Source: Burkholderia plantarii (GTDB lineage: Bacteria; Pseudomonadota; Gammaproteobacteria; Burkholderiales; Burkholderiaceae). From it: DNA of 64,000 bases. Location: the NCBI RefSeq assembly GCF_001411805.1, contig NZ_CP007213.1:992001-1056000 (forward strand). Direction: 5' to 3'. Under the pieces are notes generated by a model. The model was not told where the DNA came from and ran no database searches. It was given only the letters and a program-made list of their open reading frames with translations. Position 1 is the stretch's first letter. Each line of letters starts with the position of its first letter. Made by a program: the position numbers and the translations under genes. Shown here one piece after another: positions 16,798 to 24,603 of the stretch.

Positions 16798-17772
16798 ATG
16801 GCGATCGACCTCGAAACGCTCCGGAAAACCGTCGGCGACGACGCGTCCGCGCGTGCCGAGGATGCCGAGCGCGCCGGCGCGCGATGGTTCGCGGCGCTGC
16901 TGAACGGCCGGACCTGGCGCGCGCTGCTGACGACCTTGCTGGTGCTGGCCGCGTTGATGCTGGCCGGGGCCGCGGCGTGGTTCCTCGCGCATCGGCCGCT
17001 GCATTCGCCGTCGTTCGGCGGCGCCGAGATCCGGCGGTTCGTGGCGACGCTGCGGCCGGCGCCCCGGCAGGCAGCCAATCCGGCTTCGGTCGCGCCGGCG
17101 CCTCGGGCCCGGCCGGATCATGCAGGCGCCGCCGCCCGGCCGCCCTTGTCGATCGAGGCGGTGGCGCGCGACGCGGACCCCGACATCGCCCGCGTGCTCG
17201 CGCTGGCCCGCACCGGCGATCAGGCCGCGATCGCCGAGGCGGCGCGGCAGGCGGGGCGCTCGATCGATTTCTCGCGCTATCGCTGGCAGCGTGACCGCAA
17301 GGCGGCACGCGCGCTGAACCAGGACGCGATCGCCGCGTTCAACGGGCGCGGCGATGCGCAGGCCGCCTACGAGATCCAGCGCAAGGCGCTGGAAGCCGAT
17401 CCGCTGGACGGCGAGGTGGCCGGCAACCTCGCGCTCTACGCCTACCGGACCGGACGCGTCGGCGAGGCGCGCCTCTACGCGCTATACGCGCTGGCCGTGC
17501 CGCGCGCCGACGGCAAGAGCGGGCGGACGGCCGACTGGACCACGCTGGCCGCGATCGAGGCGGCGAACGGCGACGCGGCCGGCGCGCGCGGCGCCATGTA
17601 CGTGACGCTGGCGCTGGCTTCGGACGTGCGGCTGCGCTGCGTGTCGGCCGTGCAGGCGACCGCGAGGACCTACGGCAGCCGCCTGCGCGACGCGACCGAG
17701 GCGATGCTCGCGCGCGTGCGCGAACGCTCGCTGTCGGACGCGCCGGAGTGCGGATTGCCGGTGCGGTGGTAG
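16798..17772 (+). CDS. Membrane-anchored TPR-like protein
   Basis: Protein of 324 aa, starting 31 nt after the E1-like stop on the same strand. A short cytoplasmic N-terminus with acidic and basic residues is followed by one clear transmembrane segment (about 41-63), a Pro/Ala-rich linker (about 75-120) and an all-helical region (about 125-310). There, AAYEIQRKALEADPLDGEVAGNLALYAY and the following helix pairs look like TPR or Sel1-like repeats. Predicted as a type II inner-membrane protein with a periplasmic repeat domain. Function unknown. It may be the effector or substrate receptor of the upstream conjugation genes, or simply the next gene. Confidence 0.72.
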   Translation: MAIDLETLRKTVGDDASARAEDAERAGARWFAALLNGRTWRALLTTLLVLAALMLAGAAAWFLAHRPLHSPSFGGAEIRRFVATLRPAPRQAANPASVAPAPRARPDHAGAAARPPLSIEAVARDADPDIARVLALARTGDQAAIAEAARQAGRSIDFSRYRWQRDRKAARALNQDAIAAFNGRGDAQAAYEIQRKALEADPLDGEVAGNLALYAYRTGRVGEARLYALYALAVPRADGKSGRTADWTTLAAIEAANGDAAGARGAMYVTLALASDVRLRCVSAVQATARTYGSRLRDATEAMLARVRERSLSDAPECGLPVRW

Positions 17773-17994
17773 CGGGGGCGGACTCGTACCGATATCGTCG
17801 CCTGCGTGCGGCGTCGTTCCGCGAACGCGCATCGGCATGGTGAAAGCGTGCATTGATTTCGCGGAAGGATTCGCCTTTCATGGAAGCCGCATCGACGGCA
17901 AACCGATGCCGACGCGCGGCGTCGAGCCCGCGACCGGATCCGACCCGCGACCCGACGGACGGCCCGACCCGCCCTCTCGCCCCGGAGCACGACC

Positions 17995-18474
17995 ATGACC
18001 AGCAAGACCACGATCTGCCTCTGGTACGACGGCACCGCGCTCGAGGCCGCCGCGTTCTACGCCGCGACGTTCCCCGACAGCGCCGTGGGCGCCGTGCATC
18101 GCGCCCCCGGTGATTACCCCGCCGGCCGGCAGGGCGACGTACTGACGGTCGAGTTCACGGTGACGGGCATCGCCTGCCTGGGCTTGAACGGCGGCCCGGC
18201 GATCCGGCACAACCAGGCGTTCTCGTTTCAGGTGGCGACCGACGATCAGGCTGAAACCGATCGTCTGTGGGACGCGATCGTCGGCAATGGCGGCGAGGCC
18301 GGCGTGTGCGGCTGGTGCCGGGACAAGTGGGGCGTGTCGTGGCAGATCACGCCGCGCGTGCTGACGGCCGCGGTCGCCGATCCCGATCGCGCCGTGGCCA
18401 AACGCGCTTTCGAGGCCATGATGACGATGGGCAGGATCGACATCGCCGCGATCGAAGCCGCGCGGCGCGGATGA
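17995..18474 (+). CDS. VOC-superfamily (PhnB/YdcJ-like) protein
   Basis: Protein of 159 aa of the vicinal oxygen chelate superfamily, '3-demethylubiquinone-9 3-methyltransferase-like' subgroup. It has the characteristic ICLWYDGTALEAAAFYAATFPDS start, a central strand pair with LGLNGGP, and WCRDKWGVSWQITP near the middle-to-end. Despite the subgroup name these proteins are not known methyltransferases. The substrate is unknown. The 222-bp gap before it shows no other gene; GGAG precedes the ATG at 17995. Convergent with the protease gene. Confidence 0.85.
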   Translation: MTSKTTICLWYDGTALEAAAFYAATFPDSAVGAVHRAPGDYPAGRQGDVLTVEFTVTGIACLGLNGGPAIRHNQAFSFQVATDDQAETDRLWDAIVGNGGEAGVCGWCRDKWGVSWQITPRVLTAAVADPDRAVAKRAFEAMMTMGRIDIAAIEAARRG

Positions 18475-18501
18475 CGCCGCGCGAGGGGCGCCGCCCGCAC
18501 G

Positions 18502-19509
18502 TCATTTCGCCTGGCCGCCCGCCGCCTGCCACACCACCGCGTTGTCCACCGCGTAGAGCTTGAACGTCACGCCGGCCTTCCGGCATTCGTCCTGAAACCT
18601 CGAGAATTCCGCCGAACTCGAGAACGTGCCGAATTTGCCGTCGCTGGTGAACACGAACGCGCGCGGCGCGGCCAGCAGCAGGAACTGCCTGTAGGCCAGC
18701 GCGACCGGTGCCTTTTGCGCGGCCGGCACCGGCAGCGCGTTGGCGTCGGCGAGCGCGGCGAAGCCGCTGCCCACCACGCTGCCGTCGCCGGAGAAGCGCA
18801 CGCCCGCCGCCTCCATCCCGTTTTGCCAGGCGGCGATCTCGCGCGCGTAGCGCTCGGGCAGCTGGGCGACCCATTCGGCCGGATAGGAAAACGCGAAATT
18901 CTCGGTGGCCGTCGCCACCGAGCGCACCACGCCCACCAGCCGGCCCTGTTCGTCGAACAGGCCGCCGCCGCTGGAGCCGCCGGTGACGGGCGTGGACGAC
19001 TGGATGATCGGCACCTGGCTCTCGGGCTCCTGCCGCAGCGACGAGATCAGCCCGTCGGTCAGCGACAGTTCGAGCCCGCGCGGGCTCGAGATCACGTACA
19101 CGCGCTGGCCCACCTTCAGCGTGCTGATCGGCGCGACCTGCACCGGCGCCGTGTCGAAGCGGCCGGCCACGCGCAGCAGGCACATGTCGCGGCGGTTGTC
19201 GGGGTCGCGCAGCACCTCGTCCACCTTCAGCGTGGCGTTGCCGTTGGTCAGCGCGACGTCGACCGACTTCTCGACCACGTGGCAGGCGGTGATGAAGCGG
19301 CCCGGCGCGATCAGCACCGCGCTGCCGATCATGAACTGGTTGCCCTGCGGCTGCGCGGCCCTGACCGTCCAGACCTTCGGCGAAACGGCCGCGAACACCC
19401 GCTCGGCCGGATTCCCGCCGCCCTGCGCGAACGCGTTCGCGCCGATCCCGAGCAGCAGCCATAGTGCGGGGCGCAGCCGCGAGGCGCGGCGTTTCCGGTC
19501 GATTTTCAA
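18502..19509 (-). CDS. Secreted trypsin-like serine protease
   Basis: Chymotrypsin-fold (S1C-like) serine protease of 335 aa. A Sec signal peptide at 1-28 (basic RKRR, hydrophobic LWLLLGIGA, ANAFAQ) indicates export. The catalytic triad is His77 (TACHVVE), Asp108 (NRRDMCLLRV) and Ser180 (GGSSGGGLF). There is no PDZ domain; the C-terminal ~100 residues contain RAFVFTSDGKFGTFSSSAEF, an extension of unknown role. The start is set at a TTG (19509) with GGGAGA upstream, because an earlier frame would place an implausible 46-residue leader before the signal peptide. Targets unknown. Confidence 0.85.
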   Translation of the reverse strand: MKIDRKRRASRLRPALWLLLGIGANAFAQGGGNPAERVFAAVSPKVWTVRAAQPQGNQFMIGSAVLIAPGRFITACHVVEKSVDVALTNGNATLKVDEVLRDPDNRRDMCLLRVAGRFDTAPVQVAPISTLKVGQRVYVISSPRGLELSLTDGLISSLRQEPESQVPIIQSSTPVTGGSSGGGLFDEQGRLVGVVRSVATATENFAFSYPAEWVAQLPERYAREIAAWQNGMEAAGVRFSGDGSVVGSGFAALADANALPVPAAQKAPVALAYRQFLLLAAPRAFVFTSDGKFGTFSSSAEFSRFQDECRKAGVTFKLYAVDNAVVWQAAGGQAK

Positions 19510-19612
19510 TGGACTCTCCCTGCGTTCGGATCGTTGAGCGGCACGGATGACGGCGCGCGAAGGCAGGCGCCGATCCAGATTATAGGGATGCGGGCGCGGG
19601 CCCGACATGAAC

Positions 19613-19644
19613 GCGGCCGGATGCCGAAGCCGGCATCCGGCCGC
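19613..19644. terminator. Perfect hairpin downstream of nrdB
   Basis: Arms GCGGCCGGATGCCG (19613-19626) and its exact complement (19631-19644) enclose a 4-nt loop. It lies 39 bp after the nrdB stop, in the gap before the protease gene. No T-run follows on the minus strand, so it is either a weak or factor-assisted terminator or an mRNA 3'-end stabiliser. Confidence 0.5.
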
Positions 19645-19683
19645 CACGCCGAGGAACCTGGGGGGATCGGCGAGCGCGCCGCG

Positions 19684-20697
19684 TCAGCGCCAGTCCAGCG
19701 CGCCGCCCGATTGATAGTCGGTCACGCGCGTTTCGAAGAAGTTCTTCTCCTTGCGCAGGTTGGCCTGCTCGTCGAGCCAGGGCAGCGCGTTGGTCGCGCC
19801 GGGGAACGGCGCCGGCATCGACAGCTGGGTGGCGCGGCGATTGGCGATGAAGCGGAACTGCTCGCAGTGCAGGTCCGCCGAATAGCCGAGGATCGGATCG
19901 CGCAGGATGTATTGCGCGTAGGCGCGCTCGGCGGCCTCGGCTTCCTCCCAGATTTCCTGCACGGCGCGCGGGTCGAGGCTCAGGTTTTCTTCCTCGAGCA
20001 GCTGCCGGATCACGCGGATGCCGAAGCCGCAGTGCAGCACCTCGTCGCGCATGATGTACTGGAACTGCTGCGCGGTGGCCTTCATCAGGCCGCGGCGCTG
20101 CAGCGCGAACACGGGCGAGAAGCCGTTGTAGAACCAGGTGCCCTCGAACACGGCCGCGAAGAACAGGTAGGCGAGCGCGAACTCGTGCAGCGTATCGCGG
20201 TTGTGCAGGTCCAGGCCCGGCTCCAGCATCCGGTTCAGGCGCCGGTTCGACAGCGCGATCTTCGCGTGGATCTGCGGCACGACGCGGTAGCGGTTGTAGA
20301 TCTCCTGCTGGTCGAGGCCGAGGACTTCGATGCAGTGCTGGTAGGTCCAGGTGTGCAGCGCTTCCTCGTAGACCTGCCGGGCCTGGTAGATCTGCAGCTC
20401 GGGCGCCGTCATCTTCTCCATCACGGCCAGCCCGATGTTGCGCATGGCGAGGATGTCGGAGGTGGTCAGGTAGGCGAGCACGTTCTCGAACACGTGTTTT
20501 TCCGCCGGGCTCAGGCGATGGTGGAAGTCGTGGACGTCGTCGCTCATCGAGATCTCGAGCGGCGTCCAGTGGTTCTTGTTGGCCGAGAGGAAGCACTCCC
20601 ATGCCCAGCCGTAGCGGAACGGCGCGAGCTGGTTGATGTCGGCGGAGCCGTTGACGACGCGCTTGTCTTCCGCGCGGACAGGTTTTTGTGATGTCAT
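19684..20697 (-). CDS. nrdB: Ribonucleotide reductase class I beta subunit (R2)
   Basis: Small subunit of class I ribonucleotide reductase, 337 aa, which houses the di-metal cofactor. All metal ligands can be located: Asp81 (TTSDILA), Glu112 and His115 (EEALHTW), Glu185 (FEGTW), Glu219 and His222 (RDEVLH). Tyr119 lies seven residues after Glu112, where the radical tyrosine of the E. coli enzyme sits, so a tyrosyl-radical mechanism is expected. The start at 20697 (MTSQKP) is preferred; a longer frame to 20811 adds a non-family leader. No nrdA lies on either side, so the large subunit must be elsewhere or this is an additional copy. Confidence 0.9.
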   Translation of the reverse strand: MTSQKPVRAEDKRVVNGSADINQLAPFRYGWAWECFLSANKNHWTPLEISMSDDVHDFHHRLSPAEKHVFENVLAYLTTSDILAMRNIGLAVMEKMTAPELQIYQARQVYEEALHTWTYQHCIEVLGLDQQEIYNRYRVVPQIHAKIALSNRRLNRMLEPGLDLHNRDTLHEFALAYLFFAAVFEGTWFYNGFSPVFALQRRGLMKATAQQFQYIMRDEVLHCGFGIRVIRQLLEEENLSLDPRAVQEIWEEAEAAERAYAQYILRDPILGYSADLHCEQFRFIANRRATQLSMPAPFPGATNALPWLDEQANLRKEKNFFETRVTDYQSGGALDWR

Positions 20698-20931
20698 TGA
20701 TTCGCATGCCAAAATGAATGCGGCTCCGCGCTCCGGCGCATCGATCGATTGCGCCGCGCGGCCGCCGCCGGCCGCTTCGCGGCGGGCCGGGGATTTCAGG
20801 GAAATTTTCACTATTAGACAGGCGTCGCGCCACCATCAATCGTAATAGTTCGAGTTGTATGACGGGAGTCAAAGCCGCCGGGGAATAGCGCAGCACCAGG
20901 CGCGATTGCCGCGTCGGCACGGGCCGCGCCG

Positions 20932-22044
20932 TCATGCCGGAGGTGCCGCGGGGGCCGTGACGCGGCGCTGATGGCGGAAGAAATTCCACATCATGCGGCT
21001 CGCGTCGGGGCCGCGGTCGGCGTGGAACGGCTCGCGCGGATCACCGCCGCTCCAGGCGTGGCCGAGGCCGCGCACGATGCCTACCCGCACCACCAGCCGG
21101 CCTGCCTTCAGGTAGTCGAGGTAGTCGACGTCGTCGCGCCGGTAGGCGCGTTGCTCGCCGGCGCGCACCGCGCCTTGCGCATCGAGCAGGCGGTTGAGCC
21201 GCGCGAATTCGGTGCCGAGCTGCGTGGCGTTGCGGCTGGCGACCACCGCGTCGAGTTCGCCGTGAACCACCAGCGCCGGCATGCCGGGGTGGCCGGCCAC
21301 GTCGACGGCCGTCTCGATCAGGCGCAGCGGATCCTCGCGGCTGCCGTCGCGCATCACGCGCATGGCGCTCATCGCCGATTGCGCGGCCCCGAACACCGGG
21401 CCGGAGTGCAGGCCCACCGCGGCGAACAGCGCCGGATGATGGACCGCGAGCACCGCCGCGAGGCCGGCGCCCGCCGACATGCCGGCCAGGTGGACGCGTT
21501 CACGGTCGAAGCCGTGTTCGCGGACCATCGCGGCGACCAGCGACGCGATGGCGGGCGCCTCGGAGTGTGCGGCCGGCTGGTGCCAGTGCCAGCAGCGATG
21601 GGCCTGCGCCGTCTTCGCCTGCTCGGGCAGCAGCACCGCGAAGCCGGCGCGATCGGCGAGCCGGCAGATGCGCGTGCCGGCCGCGAACGATTCCGCGCTC
21701 TGCCGGCAGCCGTGCAGCATCACGACGAGCGGCAGGCCCGCCGGCGTCGGCGCCGAGGCCGGCAGATACAGCGCGTAGGCGAGATGGTTGACGAGCTGGC
21801 CTGCCAGCGGCGGCGCGGAGTGAAACGAGCGGGTCCAGCGTCCCGTTGCGCGCGCCGGCTGCGCGTGGCGCGGGCCGGGCGGGGTGGTGCGGGGCGCGCG
21901 GGACTTCGAGGCGGGCTTGGCGGGCTTGGGCGTGAGCGTCGGCCTCGGCTTGCGCGCGGCGCGCGGCGGCTTTGGCCGGACTTTCGCGAGCCTGGCGAGC
22001 AGATCGAGACCGCTGAGCCAGACGCTGGCTTTTTTCCTGGACAT
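20932..22044 (-). CDS. PHB-depolymerase-family esterase
   Basis: Alpha/beta-hydrolase of the esterase_phb (PF10503) family, 370 aa. The catalytic triad can be read as Ser190 (GMSAGAG), Asp265 (HGELDAVV) and His329 (GLGHAWSGG); LVVMLHGCRQSAESFAAGT is the family's oxyanion region. The first ~75 residues are Lys/Arg/Pro/Ala-rich with no signal peptide, as in Burkholderia intracellular 'phasin-like N-terminus' depolymerase homologues. It may hydrolyse poly-hydroxybutyrate oligomers or other esters. The ATG at 22044 (MSRKK) is preferred over one 12 codons upstream. No PHB genes adjoin it. Confidence 0.8.
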   Translation of the reverse strand: MSRKKASVWLSGLDLLARLAKVRPKPPRAARKPRPTLTPKPAKPASKSRAPRTTPPGPRHAQPARATGRWTRSFHSAPPLAGQLVNHLAYALYLPASAPTPAGLPLVVMLHGCRQSAESFAAGTRICRLADRAGFAVLLPEQAKTAQAHRCWHWHQPAAHSEAPAIASLVAAMVREHGFDRERVHLAGMSAGAGLAAVLAVHHPALFAAVGLHSGPVFGAAQSAMSAMRVMRDGSREDPLRLIETAVDVAGHPGMPALVVHGELDAVVASRNATQLGTEFARLNRLLDAQGAVRAGEQRAYRRDDVDYLDYLKAGRLVVRVGIVRGLGHAWSGGDPREPFHADRGPDASRMMWNFFRHQRRVTAPAAPPA

Positions 22045-22236
22045 GGGTAGGCGGGGCGAAGGAGGGGCGGTTGCCGGCATCGCGCGGCCGCGAGGCGGCG
22101 GCCAGGCGCGGCCCGGCGTGGTGCCGGATCGACAGTCTTTCCCATGCTAACGCCGAAGCGGATCGCGGGCCGGGCGCGGGAACGTGGCGGTTGGTGTCAT
22201 GAGGCGGGTTGGCGGCGTCTTCCGGTTCTCGCCCGT

Positions 22237-22340
22237 TCGCGCGGCCGCGGTGGCGCGTGGGAGCGGCAAGGCGGTGGGCGGCGCGATGAGGGCGCGATGC
22301 CGGCTCGCGCGGCCGCGGTGGCGCGTGGGGGCGGCAAGGC
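22237..22340. repeat. 36-bp direct repeat pair
   Basis: Two copies of a 36-bp GC-rich unit lie at 22237-22272 and 22305-22340, differing at one base and offset by 68 bp. They sit in the 645-bp gap between the esterase (start 22044) and the XRE regulator (22690), which otherwise contains no supported gene. The repeats begin with TCGCGCGGCCGCGG. Confidence 0.8.
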
Positions 22341-22346
22341 CGCAGA

Positions 22347-22377
22347 CGCGGCAATGACATCCGATGTCATTGCCGCG
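22347..22377. promoter_or_regulatory. 31-bp perfect palindrome, operator-like
   Basis: Inverted repeat with 14-bp perfect arms CGCGGCAATGACAT and its complement, separated by CCG. The core ATGACATCCGATGTCAT looks like a dimeric regulator site. It lies about 310 bp upstream of the XRE regulator gene and about 25 bp before the heptamer repeat. Binding function is inferred; it has no T-run and is unlikely to be a terminator. Confidence 0.55.
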
Positions 22378-22403
22378 CGCCGCGCTGGGCTCCATACTGC
22401 GAA

Positions 22404-22466
22404 CCGCTTGCCGCTTGCCGCTTGCCGCTTGCCGCTTGCCGCTTGCCGCTTGCCGCTTGCCGCTTG
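22404..22466. repeat. Tandem heptamer CCGCTTG x 9
   Basis: Nine exact head-to-tail copies of CCGCTTG (63 bp) run from 22404 to 22466. Seven-bp units are prone to slipped-strand copy-number change. The array is non-coding as far as can be seen and lies upstream of the XRE regulator, so length changes could alter promoter spacing. Confidence 0.95.
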
Positions 22467-22689
22467 CCGGTGGCGTCTGCGTTGGCCGGTCCGGCGAGGG
22501 AGATCGGCATCCGGCGGGTAACGCGCCTTGCCGGTGCGCCGGACGGCATCGGATGGCGTTCGCGCGGCGGGTTCGTAACGGCGCGAGACGGCCGTGGCGC
22601 GGCCGCTTCAGCCGGATCTTCGCAGGTCCGCTCCGTTTCCAGCCAGACATCGCCGCCGCCGGATCGCACCGTCACCACTTGGAAAACCG

Positions 22690-23550
22690 ATGAACGCCAC
22701 GAGTTCCAGCCGGAAGGCGCCGCCGAGCGACCTCGGCGATCTGCTGCGCTACTGGCGCGATCTGCGCGGCGTGAGCCAGCTCGACCTGTCGTTCGAGGCC
22801 GGCATCTCGCAGCGCCAGATCAGCTTCATCGAAAGCGGGCGCAGCGTGCCGGGCCGCGACACGCTGCTGACGCTCGCGCAGACGCTCGACGTGCCGCTGC
22901 GCGAGCGCAACGCGCTGCTGCTCGCGGCCGGCTACGCGCCCGTGTATTCGGACGCGCCATGGAACGCGGCCGAGATGGACGGCGTGACGCGCGCGCTCGA
23001 ACGCGTCGTGCGCCAGCACGAGCCGTTCCCGGCGATCGTGATGGACCGCCACTGGAACGTGCTGATGACGAACCCGGCGGCCCCGCGTTTCTTCAACTGC
23101 TTCATCGACATGGCAGCCCGTACCGGGCCGCGCAACATGCTGCACCTGATGTTCGATCCGGACGGCATGCGGCCGTTTCTCGCCGATTGGGAGAGCGTGG
23201 CGAGCAGCCTGCTGCAGCGCGTGTATCGCGAATCGGTGGGGCACATGATCGACACGGGGACGCGGCGGCTGCTCGACGAACTGCTCGCCTATCCCGACGT
23301 GCCGGCCGGCTGGAAGACGCATCACGAACGCGCGCCGGCCGAGGCGCTGCCGATGGTGCCGCTCGGGTTCATTCGCGACGGCATGGTGCTGCGTTATTTC
23401 TCGATGGTGACGACGGTCGGCGCGCCGCGTAACGTGGCGGCGCAGGAGCTGCGGCTCGAATGCCTGTTTCCGGTGGACGACGAAACCGAGGCGCGGCATC
23501 GGGCGTTGCTGGCCGGGGCGGCGCGGCAGGTGCAGGCCGTCAAGCCGTGA
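22690..23550 (+). CDS. XRE-family regulator with MmyB-like ligand domain
   Basis: Transcription regulator of 286 aa. An N-terminal helix-turn-helix (about residues 14-75; GVSQLDLSFEAGISQRQISFIESGRSVPG) is followed by the MmyB-like PAS-type ligand domain (about 100-275), with PFPAIVMDRHWNVLMTNPAAPRFF and a C-terminal LRLECLFPVDDET. Such proteins in actinobacteria and proteobacteria often control an adjacent oxidoreductase. Here the downstream neighbour is an AraC gene on the opposite strand, so the target is unclear. The start is the ATG at 22690. The long upstream region carries two repeat types and a palindrome. Confidence 0.85.
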   Translation: MNATSSSRKAPPSDLGDLLRYWRDLRGVSQLDLSFEAGISQRQISFIESGRSVPGRDTLLTLAQTLDVPLRERNALLLAAGYAPVYSDAPWNAAEMDGVTRALERVVRQHEPFPAIVMDRHWNVLMTNPAAPRFFNCFIDMAARTGPRNMLHLMFDPDGMRPFLADWESVASSLLQRVYRESVGHMIDTGTRRLLDELLAYPDVPAGWKTHHERAPAEALPMVPLGFIRDGMVLRYFSMVTTVGAPRNVAAQELRLECLFPVDDETEARHRALLAGAARQVQAVKP

Positions 23551-23583
23551 GGCCGGCCGGCATGACGCGGCGAGGCAGGGCCG

Positions 23584-24504
23584 CTACGTCGGCGTGCGCT
23601 GCACCGCCTGCTGCTCGCGCGCATACTGCGTGGGCGGCCGCCCCACATGCCGCGCGAACGCCACGCTGAAGGTACTCGCCGAGCTATATCCCACCTTTCG
23701 CGCGATTTCCGCGATCCGCCCGTCGTTGCGCCGCAGCAGGTCCTTCGCGAGCGCCATGCGCCAAGCCAGCAGGTATTCCATCGGCGCCACGCCCACCGCG
23801 CGATTGAAGCGCTCGAAGAAGGTCGAGCGCGACAGCGCCGCCTCGCGGGCCAGCTCGGCCACGGTCCAGCCGTGCGTCGGCCGCTCGTGCATGCCGCGGA
23901 TCGCGGCGGCGAGCCGGCCGTCGGCCAGGCCGCGCACCAGCCCCGGCGAGGCCTCGGTGCCCGCCGTCGAGCGCAGCGCCTCGATCAGCAGCACCTCCAT
24001 CAGCCGCGACAGCACCACCTCGCGCGCCGGCCGCTGCTCGAGCGATTCCTCGCGCACGAACTGCACGAGCGTGGCCAGGCGCTGCTCGCCGCGCACATGG
24101 ACGATCTGCGGCAGCAGCGAGACGAGCAGCGCCGCGTCGGGCGAGCCGAAGCTGCAATGGCCCACCATCAGGCGCGCGTCGATCGGCCGGTCCGCCGGGC
24201 CGAGCCGGAATTCGCCGCCGCCGAGCGGCGTCGGCGCGCGCGTGTCGGCGCCCGGCGGCGGCGCGTCGAGGCTCGACATCGCCACGCCGTAGGCAGCCGG
24301 GATCAGCACGAAATCGCCCGAGTGCAGCTCCATCGGCGAATGCGCGTCGATCGTGAGCCGGCAGCCGCCTTCCAGGATCACGCAATAGAACGGCTGGCCC
24401 GCGTCCGAGCGGCTGACGCGCCACGGGCTCGCGCCATGAACCAGCTTGGAGTACCGGGCACCCGGCTGCAGCAGCGTGACGACTTCCGCCAAGGGATCGA
24501 TCAT
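23584..24504 (-). CDS. AraC-family regulator with cupin sensor domain
   Basis: AraC/XylS regulator of 306 aa. The N-terminal cupin_6 region (about 1-190; FYCVILEGGCRLTID, LHSGDFVLIPAAYG) is followed by the C-terminal double HTH (about 205-300; WTVAELAREAALSRSTFFERFNRAVG and IAEIARKVGYSSASTFSVAFARHVGRPP). It is divergent from the SDR gene at 24604, with a 99-bp intergenic region, and this class of regulator usually controls such a neighbour. The effector is unknown. Confidence 0.88.
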   Translation of the reverse strand: MIDPLAEVVTLLQPGARYSKLVHGASPWRVSRSDAGQPFYCVILEGGCRLTIDAHSPMELHSGDFVLIPAAYGVAMSSLDAPPPGADTRAPTPLGGGEFRLGPADRPIDARLMVGHCSFGSPDAALLVSLLPQIVHVRGEQRLATLVQFVREESLEQRPAREVVLSRLMEVLLIEALRSTAGTEASPGLVRGLADGRLAAAIRGMHERPTHGWTVAELAREAALSRSTFFERFNRAVGVAPMEYLLAWRMALAKDLLRRNDGRIAEIARKVGYSSASTFSVAFARHVGRPPTQYAREQQAVQRTPT

Positions 24505-24603
24505 TGCCGGACTCTTGCAAATGAAATTCGGATTGTTGATTGTAGCGAGTACGACTGCGGCGATCTATCGTAGTGATACCCCATCACCGCCACAGGAGTT
24601 CTC

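Noticed and set aside
22404..22466. CCGCTTG array considered as a CRISPR
   Set aside because: Seven-bp units in direct tandem with no spacers and no cas genes; it is a simple repeat.
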